NCBI RefSeq assembly: GCF_020164595.1
Contig: NZ_JAIQZE010000002.1
Span: 62,001 to 126,000, forward strand
DNA: 64,000 nt
Source of the DNA: Psychroflexus longus
GTDB lineage: Bacteria; Bacteroidota; Bacteroidia; Flavobacteriales; Flavobacteriaceae
Direction: 5' to 3'
Position numbers and translations under genes: made by a program. Below, piece by piece: positions 28,437 to 37,247 of this stretch (positions are counted from its first letter, which is position 1; each line of letters starts with the position of its first letter). Below the pieces are notes generated by a model. It searched no databases. It saw only the letters and a program-made list of their open reading frames with translations, and was not told the origin of the DNA.

Positions 28437-29534
28437 ATGATCTCCAAGTGCTTTATCAGTCTCAGTATTTTATTGTTGAGCATTTGTGGCTTAGCCCAGA
28501 AAAAAAGATCAGATGTCTTTCATGCCGATTACCTCTACGGTAGAATTATGAGGCATAGTCCTCAAATCTTGCATCTTATCCAAGGGCCAACCCATGGAAT
28601 ACTGTTTTCCTGGGAGCGCAAGACATACGGCGACAAAGACTGGCAACAACTGTACAATTACCCAAGTTATGGGGCTTCCCTTTTAATTCAGGATATGGGT
28701 TCGCCGGAATTGGGGAGAGTTTATAGTTTACACGGAGAATACAGATTCTTTTTCTGGGAGCGAAAATTGAGTCTTAAAGCTGGTCTTGGTGCTGGCTACA
28801 TTCCCAACACTTACGATCCCGAAACCAATCCTAAAAATACGGCTTACGGCTCCGCACTAACGGCTTCCATAATCTTTGGCCTCGAATATCGCTTTGAGAA
28901 TATTTTTGATTTGCCTTTGGACCTTAAATTTGGTGGGTTTCTGGTGCATTACTCCAATGGGAAAACCAAGTCGCCTAACACGAGTACAAACAATTACGGC
29001 TTACAAGCCGGCTTAAGCTACAAGCTCTCAGAAGCGGAAAGAGCCTATAAAACATCAATTTTGGAACCCGTTTCTACGTCTTGGTCTTGGGATATTATTG
29101 CCGCATCAGGAGCCAATGACAGCGGCATTTGGGGAGAAGCAAACGAAGCATTTTTAACGCTTACGACTTCTGTCAACAAACGCCTTTCTCACCGTAGTAG
29201 ATTAAACTTAGGACTAGATGCTTTTTTTACACCCTCCGTCAAAACCTTTATTCAATACCGAGCATCAGCGTTTCCAGAAGAAGATCAGTTTCAGGGAGAT
29301 GAAGACTGGAGACGAGTTGGCTTGTTTTTGGGTCATGAATTATATCTTGGACAGTGGAGCGTTATTTCGCAAGTGGGATATTATGTGTATTACCCCATCG
29401 AATACCTGGATAGAGAATACATCAGAGTGGGTTTACGTCGTTACATCACCGATAAGTTTTATGTCTCGCTCATGCTTAAATCGCATTATTCTAAAGCTGA
29501 AGCTATAGAATATGGTATAGGTCTACGCTTATGA
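28437..29534 (+). CDS. PagL-like acyloxyacyl hydrolase / lipid A deacylase family outer-membrane protein
   Basis: This 365-residue protein has a signal peptide (residues 1-20, ending LAQ) and alternating beta-strand sequence of an outer-membrane barrel. The PagL-type active-site motif is present at HYSNGKT (His171, Ser173). PagL removes the 3-O-acyl chain of lipid A; Bacteroidota members are longer than the Pseudomonas enzyme because of a second barrel-like half. It follows the repeat element and has its own promoter-like sequence, so it is probably not part of the arsenosugar operon. Confidence 0.85.
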   Translation: MISKCFISLSILLLSICGLAQKKRSDVFHADYLYGRIMRHSPQILHLIQGPTHGILFSWERKTYGDKDWQQLYNYPSYGASLLIQDMGSPELGRVYSLHGEYRFFFWERKLSLKAGLGAGYIPNTYDPETNPKNTAYGSALTASIIFGLEYRFENIFDLPLDLKFGGFLVHYSNGKTKSPNTSTNNYGLQAGLSYKLSEAERAYKTSILEPVSTSWSWDIIAASGANDSGIWGEANEAFLTLTTSVNKRLSHRSRLNLGLDAFFTPSVKTFIQYRASAFPEEDQFQGDEDWRRVGLFLGHELYLGQWSVISQVGYYVYYPIEYLDREYIRVGLRRYITDKFYVSLMLKSHYSKAEAIEYGIGLRL

Positions 29535-29544
29535 AAGTTTACAC

Positions 29545-29582
29545 GCTAAGGTCGCTAAGTTCTCCGCAAAGTGTACAAGTCT
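29545..29582. repeat. Short degenerate repeats of CGCTAAG/CGCAAAG type
   Basis: Three spaced copies occur in a row: CGCTAAG, CGCTAAG, CGCAAAG. This decayed simple repeat is downstream of the PagL-like gene. Confidence 0.4.
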
Positions 29583-29638
29583 TAAACGTGAGGGCATTTT
29601 TAGTTGAGAACTACGCTAGTCATAAAACCCAGTTGAGT

Positions 29639-29646
29639 TACATTTG
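29639..29646 (+). promoter_or_regulatory. Promoter -7 element for the DUF2807 lipoprotein gene
   Basis: TACATTTG fits TAnnTTTG and ends 9 bases before the ATG at 29656, predicting a leader of only a few bases. Confidence 0.5.
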
Positions 29647-29655
29647 ATCTGAACT

Positions 29656-30405
29656 ATGAAAAAAATTACTATTATCCTACTTTTAGTTTTAGCGCTCATG
29701 GCTTGTGACGCTGATTCAACGCAAGATTGTTTGCGAGGAAGTGGTGCAGCTGAAACACGTGATTTAAATATTTCAGATTTGGAGAGCATCACCATCAGAG
29801 AAAATATTAGGCTGGAAATCACTTATAGTTCTGAAGAAAGTCTTGTGGCTGAAGGAGGAAAAAATCATTTGGATCGATTAAAAATCATTCAAAATGGTAG
29901 TGAGTATGAATTCAAAGTTAACGGACTTTGTACCACTGGTTTTTCTAAAGCCCCTATTGTATTAAAATTAAAAAATTCAAAACTAACTTATGTGAGGAAT
30001 TCTTCACAATTCAAAGTGTTAAGCACCAATACTTTAGAATTCGAAAAACTTACATTGATATCAGAAAATTTTAATGAGCCAGATGCACTAAATCTTGGGG
30101 ACTTCAATATAAAAGTCAATAATAGAAGGGTAAACCTGGTGGGGAATGGCATATCCGATTTTGAGATTTCGGGAAGGACCCAACAGTTTTACTTTAATAC
30201 TGCTTCCGGTTCAGGAACAGTTATGGCGAGGCATTTAGAGGCACAAGAAATTACTTTTTTTCACCGCTCCTTCAGAAATGCCATTGTAAATCCTAGCCAG
30301 TCATTGAAAGGAGAAATTCGATCCACAGGGAACCTTATCAGCGCAAAAAAACCTCCAAAAGTGGAGGTTGAAGAATTTTATACGGGAAAACTTATCTATG
30401 AATAA
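29656..30405 (+). CDS. DUF2807 (head GIN domain) lipoprotein
   Basis: This 249-residue protein starts with a lipoprotein signal (ITIILLLVLALMACD, lipobox Cys17) and contains a right-handed parallel beta-helix-like DUF2807 domain (about residues 38-225). It opens with the family pattern of a residue run like ISDLESITIRENIRLEI. These are putative auto-transporter adhesin-type or sugar-binding surface proteins of unknown role. Its 3' end contains the inverted repeat that appears to be the terminator of convergent greA. Confidence 0.88.
   Translation: MKKITIILLLVLALMACDADSTQDCLRGSGAAETRDLNISDLESITIRENIRLEITYSSEESLVAEGGKNHLDRLKIIQNGSEYEFKVNGLCTTGFSKAPIVLKLKNSKLTYVRNSSQFKVLSTNTLEFEKLTLISENFNEPDALNLGDFNIKVNNRRVNLVGNGISDFEISGRTQQFYFNTASGSGTVMARHLEAQEITFFHRSFRNAIVNPSQSLKGEIRSTGNLISAKKPPKVEVEEFYTGKLIYE
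30345..30369 (-). terminator. Terminator of greA inside the convergent DUF2807 coding sequence
   Basis: On the minus strand an 8-bp stem (AACCTCCA, loop CTTT, TGGAGGTT) is followed by a T-run. It lies 54 bases past the greA stop and within the last 20 codons of the plus-strand DUF2807 gene. Confidence 0.7.
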
Positions 30406-30422
30406 GTTCATATACTTTTAAA

Positions 30423-30899
30423 TTAATCTCTGGAAACTTCAAGAATTTCAAAGTTCAGTATTCCATTAGGGACTTCTATTTCGGCAGTATCCCCCGCTTT
30501 CTTACCCAACAAACCTTTTCCTATAGGAGAATCTACAGAAATTTTACCTGTCTTTAAATCAGCTTCACTTTGTGCAACCAACTTATAGGTCATTTCTTTG
30601 TTCATTTTGGTGTTTTTCAATCTCACGTTACTGTGGATTAAAACTTTTGTAGTATCAAGTTGAGACTCATCGATCACTCTGGCATTCGCAACAACCTCTT
30701 CAAGTTTTGCAATGCGCATTTCCAACATACCTTGCGCTTCTTTGGCAGCATCATATTCAGCATTTTCGCTTAAATCACCTTTATCTCTTGCATCTGCGAT
30801 ATCTTGGGAAGCCTTAGGCCGTTGTACATCTCTCAATTGATCAAGTTCTGACCTTAGCTTTTTTAAACCATCTTCTGTATAGTATGATACTTTACTCAT
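30423..30899 (-). CDS. greA: Transcription elongation factor GreA
   Basis: GreA rescues backtracked RNA polymerase by stimulating transcript cleavage. The start at 30899 (MSKVSYYTEDGLKKL) gives the standard 158 residues; the upstream ATG at 30923 would add 8 residues inside the leader hairpin region. The N-terminal coiled coil (about 10-75) carries the acidic tip in DLSENAEYDAAKE, and the C-terminal FKBP-like domain contains ISVDSPIGKGLLGKKAGD. A promoter and a terminator-like hairpin precede it, and its own terminator lies within the convergent neighbour. Confidence 0.97.
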   Translation of the reverse strand: MSKVSYYTEDGLKKLRSELDQLRDVQRPKASQDIADARDKGDLSENAEYDAAKEAQGMLEMRIAKLEEVVANARVIDESQLDTTKVLIHSNVRLKNTKMNKEMTYKLVAQSEADLKTGKISVDSPIGKGLLGKKAGDTAEIEVPNGILNFEILEVSRD

Positions 30900-30921
30900 A
30901 ATCTTATCGTTTATATATAAC

Positions 30922-30952
30922 AAAAAAAGAATCTCGCGGGTTTCGAGATTCT
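30922..30952 (-). terminator. Terminator-like hairpin in the greA leader
   Basis: On the minus strand AGAATCTCG, a 7-base loop and CGAGATTCT form a perfect 9-bp stem followed by seven T residues. It stands between the greA promoter and start codon, so it could act as an attenuator. It could alternatively terminate transcripts coming from the ABC gene at 31427. Confidence 0.7.
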
Positions 30953-30958
30953 ATATTA

Positions 30959-30966
30959 CAAATATA
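30959..30966 (-). promoter_or_regulatory. Promoter -7 element for greA
   Basis: TATATTTG on the minus strand is a full TAnnTTTG match. A transcript starting a few bases downstream would begin almost directly with the leader hairpin. Confidence 0.55.
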
Positions 30967-31008
30967 ATATTTTTGTGGCTCTAAAGTCATAATCACCTAA
31001 AAATTAAT

Positions 31009-31434
31009 ATGAAAGCAATTCTTCTTTTAATTCTATTTACACTTTGTGTCAGTTGCGAGAGCGATGATAATTTAAGAAGAAATCCAAATTTGTTGAATAT
31101 TAATGTAAACTACGAGATCAATTTAAACTTAACTCAGTTCAATAACCTTAACTTTAGCGGTAACTCGGTTTATGTACCTGGTCAGGGAAATCAAGGTCTT
31201 ATCATTGTAAATTCAGGTAGTAGTTATTTGGCTTGGGATGCAGCGGATCCTAATCTTGTTCCAAGTGAATGCTCAAGACTTATTATTGATGGTTTGAATG
31301 CTGAGTCTACCTGTGATGAACCTCCAAATAGTTATAGCCTGATAACAGGTCAACCCCTAGTAGAAGATTTAAGATATCCACTATTTGCTTACAGGATAAC
31401 TGAAAGCGGCGGAGTACTCAGAATATTTAATTAA
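31009..31434 (+). CDS. Small lipoprotein with degenerate Rieske-like fold
   Basis: This 141-residue protein has a lipoprotein signal (ILLLILFTLCVSCE, lipobox Cys). The second half (SYLAWDAADPN, SECSRLIIDGL, STCDEPPNSY, LITGQPL, LRIFN) resembles the Rieske-type domain of flavobacterial lipoproteins. The two Cys positions are kept, but the His ligands needed for a [2Fe-2S] cluster are absent. It therefore probably has a structural or binding role only. This assignment is from pattern memory and is moderate. The last 8 bases overlap the 3' end of the convergent ABC gene. Confidence 0.8.
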   Translation: MKAILLLILFTLCVSCESDDNLRRNPNLLNINVNYEINLNLTQFNNLNFSGNSVYVPGQGNQGLIIVNSGSSYLAWDAADPNLVPSECSRLIIDGLNAESTCDEPPNSYSLITGQPLVEDLRYPLFAYRITESGGVLRIFN

Positions 31435-32395
31435 GCCTATTTTTGATTCTATCCCTATCAAAATCAAAATTCACTTTGTCATTTATTTTAAAATTTTCGG
31501 TTGAAATCGCAAAAATTGATTTTGAATTGAAGTCGATTTCTATAAGATAATGTGAGCCTTTAAAATAACTCGATAAGACCTTGCCTTGATATTTTTGAGT
31601 TGTAACCACCCTAATCTCGTGAGGGAAGATAACAACTCTTTCATCTACTAGGTCGAGATTAAATTCATAGGTGTCAAGCACATTGACATCTCCAAAAAGT
31701 GATGCACAATATTCATTTTTGGGACGGTTATACACCTGCTGTGTAGTTCTAAAATCAAGAGCCTTTCCTTCTTTAAGAACCATAGTAAAATCAGAAAATG
31801 GCAAAACATCATCTGCATCGTGAGTAGCAAATATGCAGGTAATTTCTTCTTTTTTCAAAAATTGAAAAAGTCGACGCCTTAATCTATGTTTCAAAAATTG
31901 GTCAATATGGCTAAACGGTTCATCTAGTAAAATCAGTTCTGGAGGATTTGCTAAAGCTTGTGCAATTGCTACTCTTTGTTTCTGCCCGCCGCTTAATATT
32001 TTTAGTTTTTGATGTTTAACCTCATCGAGATCAAACAGCGCAATAAGTTCATCACTTCTTCTCTGATTTTCTTCTGGCGTTTCTCGGGATAAAAATTTCT
32101 GAATATTCTCCTCTGAAGTGGTGAATGGCATCAAATCAAATTCCTGAGACAAGTGTTTAAATTTTTTATAGCCAGGAACAAGATTATAGGCAGGTCCCAA
32201 AATTTTCTCTGTTCTCCATTTTATGGATCCCTTATCAAGGTCAAAGAGTCCGTATAAGGATTTAATAAGCGTGCTTTTACCACAACCACTCTCACCTATT
32301 AGAGCTAAGTGATCTCCTTTTTTTAATTCAAAATTGATATTTGAAACGCCCTTACCATTTTCGTGTAAATAAGTAAGCTCACTAACATTTAACAT
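31427..32395 (-). CDS. ABC transporter ATP-binding protein (iron/spermidine-type)
   Basis: This 322-residue ATPase has Walker A GESGCGKST near residue 37, signature LSGGQKQR near 138, Walker B LILLDEPF and the switch His in FATHDADDV. A C-terminal regulatory region from about residue 230 looks TOBE-like. It resembles the ATPases of ferric-iron or polyamine importers, but no permease or binding-protein gene is adjacent, so the transported substrate is unknown. It has its own -7 element upstream and converges on the small lipoprotein gene with an 8-base overlap. Confidence 0.9.
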   Translation of the reverse strand: MLNVSELTYLHENGKGVSNINFELKKGDHLALIGESGCGKSTLIKSLYGLFDLDKGSIKWRTEKILGPAYNLVPGYKKFKHLSQEFDLMPFTTSEENIQKFLSRETPEENQRRSDELIALFDLDEVKHQKLKILSGGQKQRVAIAQALANPPELILLDEPFSHIDQFLKHRLRRRLFQFLKKEEITCIFATHDADDVLPFSDFTMVLKEGKALDFRTTQQVYNRPKNEYCASLFGDVNVLDTYEFNLDLVDERVVIFPHEIRVVTTQKYQGKVLSSYFKGSHYLIEIDFNSKSIFAISTENFKINDKVNFDFDRDRIKNRLN

Positions 32396-32411
32396 GGAAG
32401 AATTGTTTATA

Positions 32412-32419
32412 CAAAAGTA
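32412..32419 (-). promoter_or_regulatory. Promoter -7 element for the ABC ATPase gene
   Basis: TACTTTTG on the minus strand fits TAnnTTTG 16 bases upstream of the ATG and immediately follows the terminator of the protease gene. Confidence 0.5.
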
Positions 32420-32427
32420 ACTAAAGT

Positions 32428-32459
32428 AAAAAGACCGAAGTCGTTTGACATCGGTCTTT
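32428..32459 (-). terminator. Rho-independent terminator of the M36 protease gene
   Basis: AAAGACCGA (32430-32438) pairs with TCGGTCTTT (32451-32459), followed by T residues on the minus strand. It is 23 bases past the stop. Confidence 0.8.
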
Positions 32460-32482
32460 TAAAGCTACTGTGAAATTAAATT

Positions 32483-35077
32483 CTATTGAACTATTAATTT
32501 CTTAGTATAAGTCTTACTTCCAGATTCTACCATTATGATGTATACTCCCGAATTCAGAGTTTGAATATCAACTTTCTGTTTATTATCAGAAGTTTTTGAA
32601 AGAATTAATTTACCTGTCATATCATAAATATCAACTTTAGCGTTCGCAAGATTTCCGTTTGTCAAACTTAAGCTGAAGCTTTCTTTAGCTGGGTTTGGAT
32701 AAATCCCGAAAGAATCAAATCCAAAACTTTCATTAGATAATGAACAATTCAACACACCAGAAGGTGGGAGATCAAAAGCTTCTTCCTGGTCTTCTCTGTT
32801 ATCTGTATCCCCTTGTTTAGCACTCCATCCAAGGCCTCGTTTAGCAAAAACTTCCCATATAAGGCATTGGTTTGCACCACCATTCGCAAGCAGGTCTGCT
32901 TCCAATATAGCATCGCGTGCATCGATAAAGCCAGGACTACAAGCCTGTAATTTCATGCCATCAATAACCAGCTGCATATTGATATTATTTCCACCTGTTC
33001 CTGTATATAGATTTGAGTCAAACCCATAACGCTCTATAAGTGCCCAGTTCAAATCCCATAACATGGAGGCCCAAACAAAACCAATTCCGTGAGGTTGGCT
33101 TAAGTCTAGATTGTTTGTAAGGCCGTAAGTTGCAGGATTTATTTCTGTTGATGTGGAATATCTAAATGGTCTTATCCCTACTCCATCAATAGACTGAGAT
33201 GTGGCAAAGGTACCTATACCTCTGCCCTCAGTAGCAATATCTCCTTCAGAAATTGTCATCATTAGTCCCAACCAATCACTCCATCCTTCACCCATTTGTT
33301 CTGCGTTTGTTAAGCAATCGGCTGCAGAAGCACCTCCGGTTAAACGATTAGAAATCCCATGACCATATTCGTGTGCAATAATCCCATTATCAAAATCCCC
33401 ATCAACTTCATATGGCCCATTATTAGCTAAAGAACCTAAAACGGTCTCACCATTTTCAAGGGCTTGAATTATCATCTCACCATCAGCCTGACTCAACATA
33501 ATAGATGGAATGGTAATACCAGTATCGTCACCTCCCATAATAATTGGCTCCCCAGCAACATTATTAACCATGATTACTGCTGAAGCTCCAGCAGCTTGTG
33601 CTTTCTCAATCTTACTCACAAAAGCGCATTCTCCTCTTCTAATGATCACAATCTTTCTATTTAATTCTGTGGCATTCAGTAATTGTTCACAAGCATCTAA
33701 AGGGTCTGAGCTCGAATCCTCATCAAGTGCCAGAGAAAACTCTCGTGAAACTGGTCTTGAAGAGAGACTAGGGCCAAAAGCAGCGGCAACACCATTATAA
33801 CCGCCAGCTAGATTACTTGGGTCTGTAATTGATAATGGTTCTATTAATGGGCCAGAAGGTGACCATAAAAACATTTGCATTCGTGGACGAGATCCATCTG
33901 GGGGAGTAGCAAAATTTGCATTATTAAGACCATCACCATCTTGAGCCTCGGCTCTTACGTAATCATTGCCTAAACCTCTACCTCCATAATTGGTTTGTTG
34001 AAAATTACCAGAGGATTCATCAAAACCATAATGAGCCCACATATCGTGAACGATATTATTCCAATAAAATAAATTGGTGATCGCAGCAGCTTGATTGAAC
34101 TGAGGTTGTCGATTTAAGTCCAAAGGGAAATTGAAATTTAAACTTTCACCACCATCTGGTGAATAACCTGCAATATTTTCATTCGCAACGTCTTCATAAG
34201 CATGTACATTATTACCTCTGGTAATAGTATATTCAGCTCCTTCAATGCCATCGGTATCATGCCAACCAAAAGGGGAAAACTCAAGGTCTTCAGGGTTTGA
34301 TATTATTTCTCTTGACCCGTGATTTGGAGACTCTATAGGATAAGGGAAAACATTGTAACTTGAACTAAGCATAGAGGTGGAAGCTGCATCTAGAAATGCA
34401 TCATCAGTGTAAGAAGTTCTTAATTTTTTATCTGTAATGCTAGAATGATCAAAATCACAACTTACCATCCAGTCGTTCTTTTCTAAAATCCTTCCATTGA
34501 TGGCGTCTATTCTTAGACTCCACCAGTGAGAACCATCCAACATGTGAATTGACATATCCCAGGCTAAATTCAAAACACCTTCTTTTGATTTTTGATATAC
34601 CAGCTTAACAGGAATCGCGTCGATTGAAATACCAGATTTAGAAAGTAGTAAATCCTCTTTAGAGTTAGATTTTAAAACGTGTATTTTATCAGGTTTTTTT
34701 ATTCCCAGTTGAGTGGTCGCTGCGATTAGAGCCTCTTGGGGAGATAAAGATGGTTTTTTGTTAGAAATATTTTTTTTAAGATTGGAAGTAAAGTTAAAAG
34801 TTGCGTGCTCAACTTGACCTTCTCTGATAGCAAAATTCCCAATAGCATTAAAAATTGGAATACCTTCATATGTCTGCTGAACGTAAACATGTTCTACATT
34901 TGTGCTTTTAGAAAAATGTTGAGAACTTATATCTAAATTTGCAAGATCATATGGAGATGTCATATGTTTTAATGGTTTCTGCTCCATATAAGCTTTAATG
35001 ATGTCAATTTCAGTTTGAGCATTGAGTTGAAATAAAAATCCTGAAATGAATAGGAAAAAAAGTAATTTTAATTTCAT
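32483..35077 (-). CDS. Secreted M36 (fungalysin) metallopeptidase with PA insert and type IX sorting domain
   Basis: This is a secreted zinc protease of 864 residues. In order there are a signal peptide (1-20, ending LNAQ), an FTP/PepSY-like inhibitory propeptide (to about 220), and the M36 catalytic domain. The catalytic domain holds a protease-associated (PA) insert around 430-540 (IIRRGECAFVSKIEKAQAAG) and the zinc motif HEYGHG (His569, Glu570, His573). A type IX C-terminal sorting domain follows from about 785 (FGIYPNPAKESFSL to YTKKLIVQ). The protein should be exported through the SprA translocon. Likely roles are nutrient acquisition from protein. It has its own terminator and is a single-gene unit. 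Confidence 0.95.
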   Translation of the reverse strand: MKLKLLFFLFISGFLFQLNAQTEIDIIKAYMEQKPLKHMTSPYDLANLDISSQHFSKSTNVEHVYVQQTYEGIPIFNAIGNFAIREGQVEHATFNFTSNLKKNISNKKPSLSPQEALIAATTQLGIKKPDKIHVLKSNSKEDLLLSKSGISIDAIPVKLVYQKSKEGVLNLAWDMSIHMLDGSHWWSLRIDAINGRILEKNDWMVSCDFDHSSITDKKLRTSYTDDAFLDAASTSMLSSSYNVFPYPIESPNHGSREIISNPEDLEFSPFGWHDTDGIEGAEYTITRGNNVHAYEDVANENIAGYSPDGGESLNFNFPLDLNRQPQFNQAAAITNLFYWNNIVHDMWAHYGFDESSGNFQQTNYGGRGLGNDYVRAEAQDGDGLNNANFATPPDGSRPRMQMFLWSPSGPLIEPLSITDPSNLAGGYNGVAAAFGPSLSSRPVSREFSLALDEDSSSDPLDACEQLLNATELNRKIVIIRRGECAFVSKIEKAQAAGASAVIMVNNVAGEPIIMGGDDTGITIPSIMLSQADGEMIIQALENGETVLGSLANNGPYEVDGDFDNGIIAHEYGHGISNRLTGGASAADCLTNAEQMGEGWSDWLGLMMTISEGDIATEGRGIGTFATSQSIDGVGIRPFRYSTSTEINPATYGLTNNLDLSQPHGIGFVWASMLWDLNWALIERYGFDSNLYTGTGGNNINMQLVIDGMKLQACSPGFIDARDAILEADLLANGGANQCLIWEVFAKRGLGWSAKQGDTDNREDQEEAFDLPPSGVLNCSLSNESFGFDSFGIYPNPAKESFSLSLTNGNLANAKVDIYDMTGKLILSKTSDNKQKVDIQTLNSGVYIIMVESGSKTYTKKLIVQ

Positions 35078-35157
35078 ATGAAGTTTTTATTAATTTTAAG
35101 TAACTTAATTATAAAATTTAATAATTTATAACTAACAACTGTTAATTTTATAGAATC

Positions 35158-35195
35158 AAAAAAAAGACCACTTAATTTTATTCAAGTGGTCTTTT
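35158..35195 (-). terminator. Rho-independent terminator of the DUF3332 gene
   Basis: A 12-bp perfect stem, AAAAGACCACTT (35162-35173) with AAGTGGTCTTTT (35184-35195), is followed by eight T residues on the minus strand. Confidence 0.87.
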
Positions 35196-35219
35196 AAATT
35201 ATTCAAAACGTTCTACTTA

Positions 35220-35804
35220 TTACTTAGCGTCAGCCCACATAGAAGTTTCATAATCAGCTACCTTACCTTTTAGAATTGCTAAATTTTGTTCTTTTGAAGC
35301 AGTTGGATCCATTTGAATAGCTTCGCCTTCAGGTGTATAAACCATATAAAATCCATCTTCCATAGAAGCTAATTTTATGAATTCTCCATTTTCATCCATA
35401 GCATTCCAGGTTTTATTCTCTGGCGTATAAACCATTTCTAAAATCTCACCTTTATTTTCTCCTGAAAGCACTTCAACAGTAAAATGATTTTTGGTGGCTG
35501 TCATTTTCACGTCTTGATTATTTACTTTAGCATACTGAACTTCTTCTTCACCTTCAGTCATTGCTATAGGATTATCACCAGTCCAGAATTCCAATACATT
35601 GAAAAATAAAACATCACCAGCAATAAATAACCCATATACTGGTACAATGTTTAAAGCCCAAAATATTAGATTATCTAAGAATTTGTTGTCTGTCACTCCG
35701 TCATTCCAATCTCTCAAAGATTTGAAAGCGCTGAAAGAACCCAAGCAACTTGTGCTTAATAAGGTCATAGATAAAGCTCCGCAAATAAAAATTTTCTTTT
35801 TCAT
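35220..35804 (-). CDS. DUF3332 lipoprotein
   Basis: This 194-residue protein begins with a lipoprotein-type signal (GALSMTLLSTSCLGSF, Cys at residue 20). It then has the DUF3332 pattern: SLRDWNDGVTDNKFLDNLIF and a hydrophobic stretch (WALNIVPVYGLFIAGDVLFFNVLEFWTG in part), followed by a charged beta-rich C-terminal half. The function of the family is unknown. It is a single gene with a strong terminator. Confidence 0.88.
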   Translation of the reverse strand: MKKKIFICGALSMTLLSTSCLGSFSAFKSLRDWNDGVTDNKFLDNLIFWALNIVPVYGLFIAGDVLFFNVLEFWTGDNPIAMTEGEEEVQYAKVNNQDVKMTATKNHFTVEVLSGENKGEILEMVYTPENKTWNAMDENGEFIKLASMEDGFYMVYTPEGEAIQMDPTASKEQNLAILKGKVADYETSMWADAK

Positions 35805-35881
35805 TATGTCTAGGTTTTAAGTTAATTAACAATATAACTTTATTATGCTGATGCTAGTTTTAGAAAAACAGAAATTTAACA

Positions 35882-37147
35882 TTATTGAGTCTGGCTAAGT
35901 TGTCTTGCGCATAAGAAGGAACTCGTCCACGCAGCTTGAAAGTTAAACCCACCCGTCACCGCATCTATATCTAAAACCTCTCCTATGAAGTATAAATCAT
36001 TATGAAGTTTACTTTGGAAGTTTTTAAAATTAATTTCCTTAAGGCTAACACCTCCAGCGGTTACAAATTCATCTTTAAAGGTACTTTTTCCATTCACATG
36101 AAACTCTCCTGCGCAAAGTTCCTGAGCAAGAGATTGGATTTGGTTCTTACTTATGTTAGACCAATTTAAATCCTGATCAATGGCAAGATGATCCAGAAGA
36201 CTTTGCCAAAATCGTTTTGGCAATCCTTTAATTGCATTGCTATATAAAACCTGTTTGGGGTGTGTTATTTTCATTTCCTCAAACAGCGATTTTAAAGATT
36301 CTATATTATGTTGCGGCAACCAATTCACTCTCAGTTGAAATTGATAGTTTAATTCGTGAAATATTCGAGCACCCCAGGCCGAAAGTTTCAAAATACAAGG
36401 ACCGCTCATACCCCAGTGCGTAATCAAAAGTGGTCCGGAGGATGTCAGCTGTTTCAGTTTTTGTTTTGAGACCCCTCTGTCTTTGGTGGTATAAACCTCA
36501 ACTTCTGCATCCAGGCTTATGCCTGAAAGATTTAGTAAACGTTCGTCTTTTACATTAAATGTAAATAAAGATGGTACAGGTTCTACAACATTATGACCAA
36601 GCGTTTGAATCAGACGCCACATTTTAGGACTACTGCCCGAAGCTATAATTATTTTTTTTGCAAACATATGAAGTTCCTTGCCTTGCAATTCCCAGGAAAA
36701 CTCATGTCCTTCAAATTTTGTGATAACATCAACTCCTGCATTAGTTTTGACTTCAACACCAAATTTATCGGCTTCATTCTGAAAACAATCGATGATAGTT
36801 TGTGAAGAATCTGAAACTGGAAACACGCGCTGATCCTGTTCAATTTTCAGTTCGACGCCTCGCACCTCCAACCAGGCAAACATATCTCCCGTCATGAACT
36901 GATGAAAAGGTCCCAGCAATTCTTTATGACCACGAGGATAATTTTTTGTCAGAGCTTTAGGATCAAATTCTGCATGAGTCACGTTACATCGCCCACCTCC
37001 TGAAATCTTGACCTTGCTTAGGACTTGCTTTCCCTTTTCAAGAATTATAACTTTTACTGCTGAATTTAATGCTGCTAGATTAATGCCTGCGAAAAAACCA
37101 GCTGCCCCACCTCCAATAATGGCTACATCTGTTTCTGTAATTTTCAT
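35882..37147 (-). CDS. HI0933-family NAD(P)/FAD-dependent oxidoreductase
   Basis: This 421-residue flavoprotein belongs to the HI0933/BaiN-like family. It has an N-terminal dinucleotide-binding fold (DVAIIGGGAAGFFAGINLAA), the family motif KVKISGGGRCNVTHAE near residue 44, and the C-terminal FAD-contact segments TAGGVSLKEI and GEVLDIDAVTGGFNFQ. Biological substrates are not established for most members. A -7 element lies four bases before the ATG, which suggests a leaderless transcript. Confidence 0.93.
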   Translation of the reverse strand: MKITETDVAIIGGGAAGFFAGINLAALNSAVKVIILEKGKQVLSKVKISGGGRCNVTHAEFDPKALTKNYPRGHKELLGPFHQFMTGDMFAWLEVRGVELKIEQDQRVFPVSDSSQTIIDCFQNEADKFGVEVKTNAGVDVITKFEGHEFSWELQGKELHMFAKKIIIASGSSPKMWRLIQTLGHNVVEPVPSLFTFNVKDERLLNLSGISLDAEVEVYTTKDRGVSKQKLKQLTSSGPLLITHWGMSGPCILKLSAWGARIFHELNYQFQLRVNWLPQHNIESLKSLFEEMKITHPKQVLYSNAIKGLPKRFWQSLLDHLAIDQDLNWSNISKNQIQSLAQELCAGEFHVNGKSTFKDEFVTAGGVSLKEINFKNFQSKLHNDLYFIGEVLDIDAVTGGFNFQAAWTSSFLCARQLSQTQ

Positions 37148-37151
37148 TCGG

Positions 37152-37159
37152 CAAAAGTA
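37152..37159 (-). promoter_or_regulatory. Promoter -7 element abutting the HI0933-family gene start
   Basis: TACTTTTG on the minus strand ends four bases before the ATG at 37147. Confidence 0.5.
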
Positions 37160-37247
37160 ATGGAATAGATACTTCTTCTCTAGTAAAAAAACCTACGATA
37201 GAGTTGAATATCTTTTTATCTAGCTAATAAAGGGATTCGTATGAAAT

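Noticed and set aside
31427-32395. Ferric-iron importer operon
   Set aside because: Only the ATPase is present. No permease or binding-protein gene is adjacent, so the substrate was left open.
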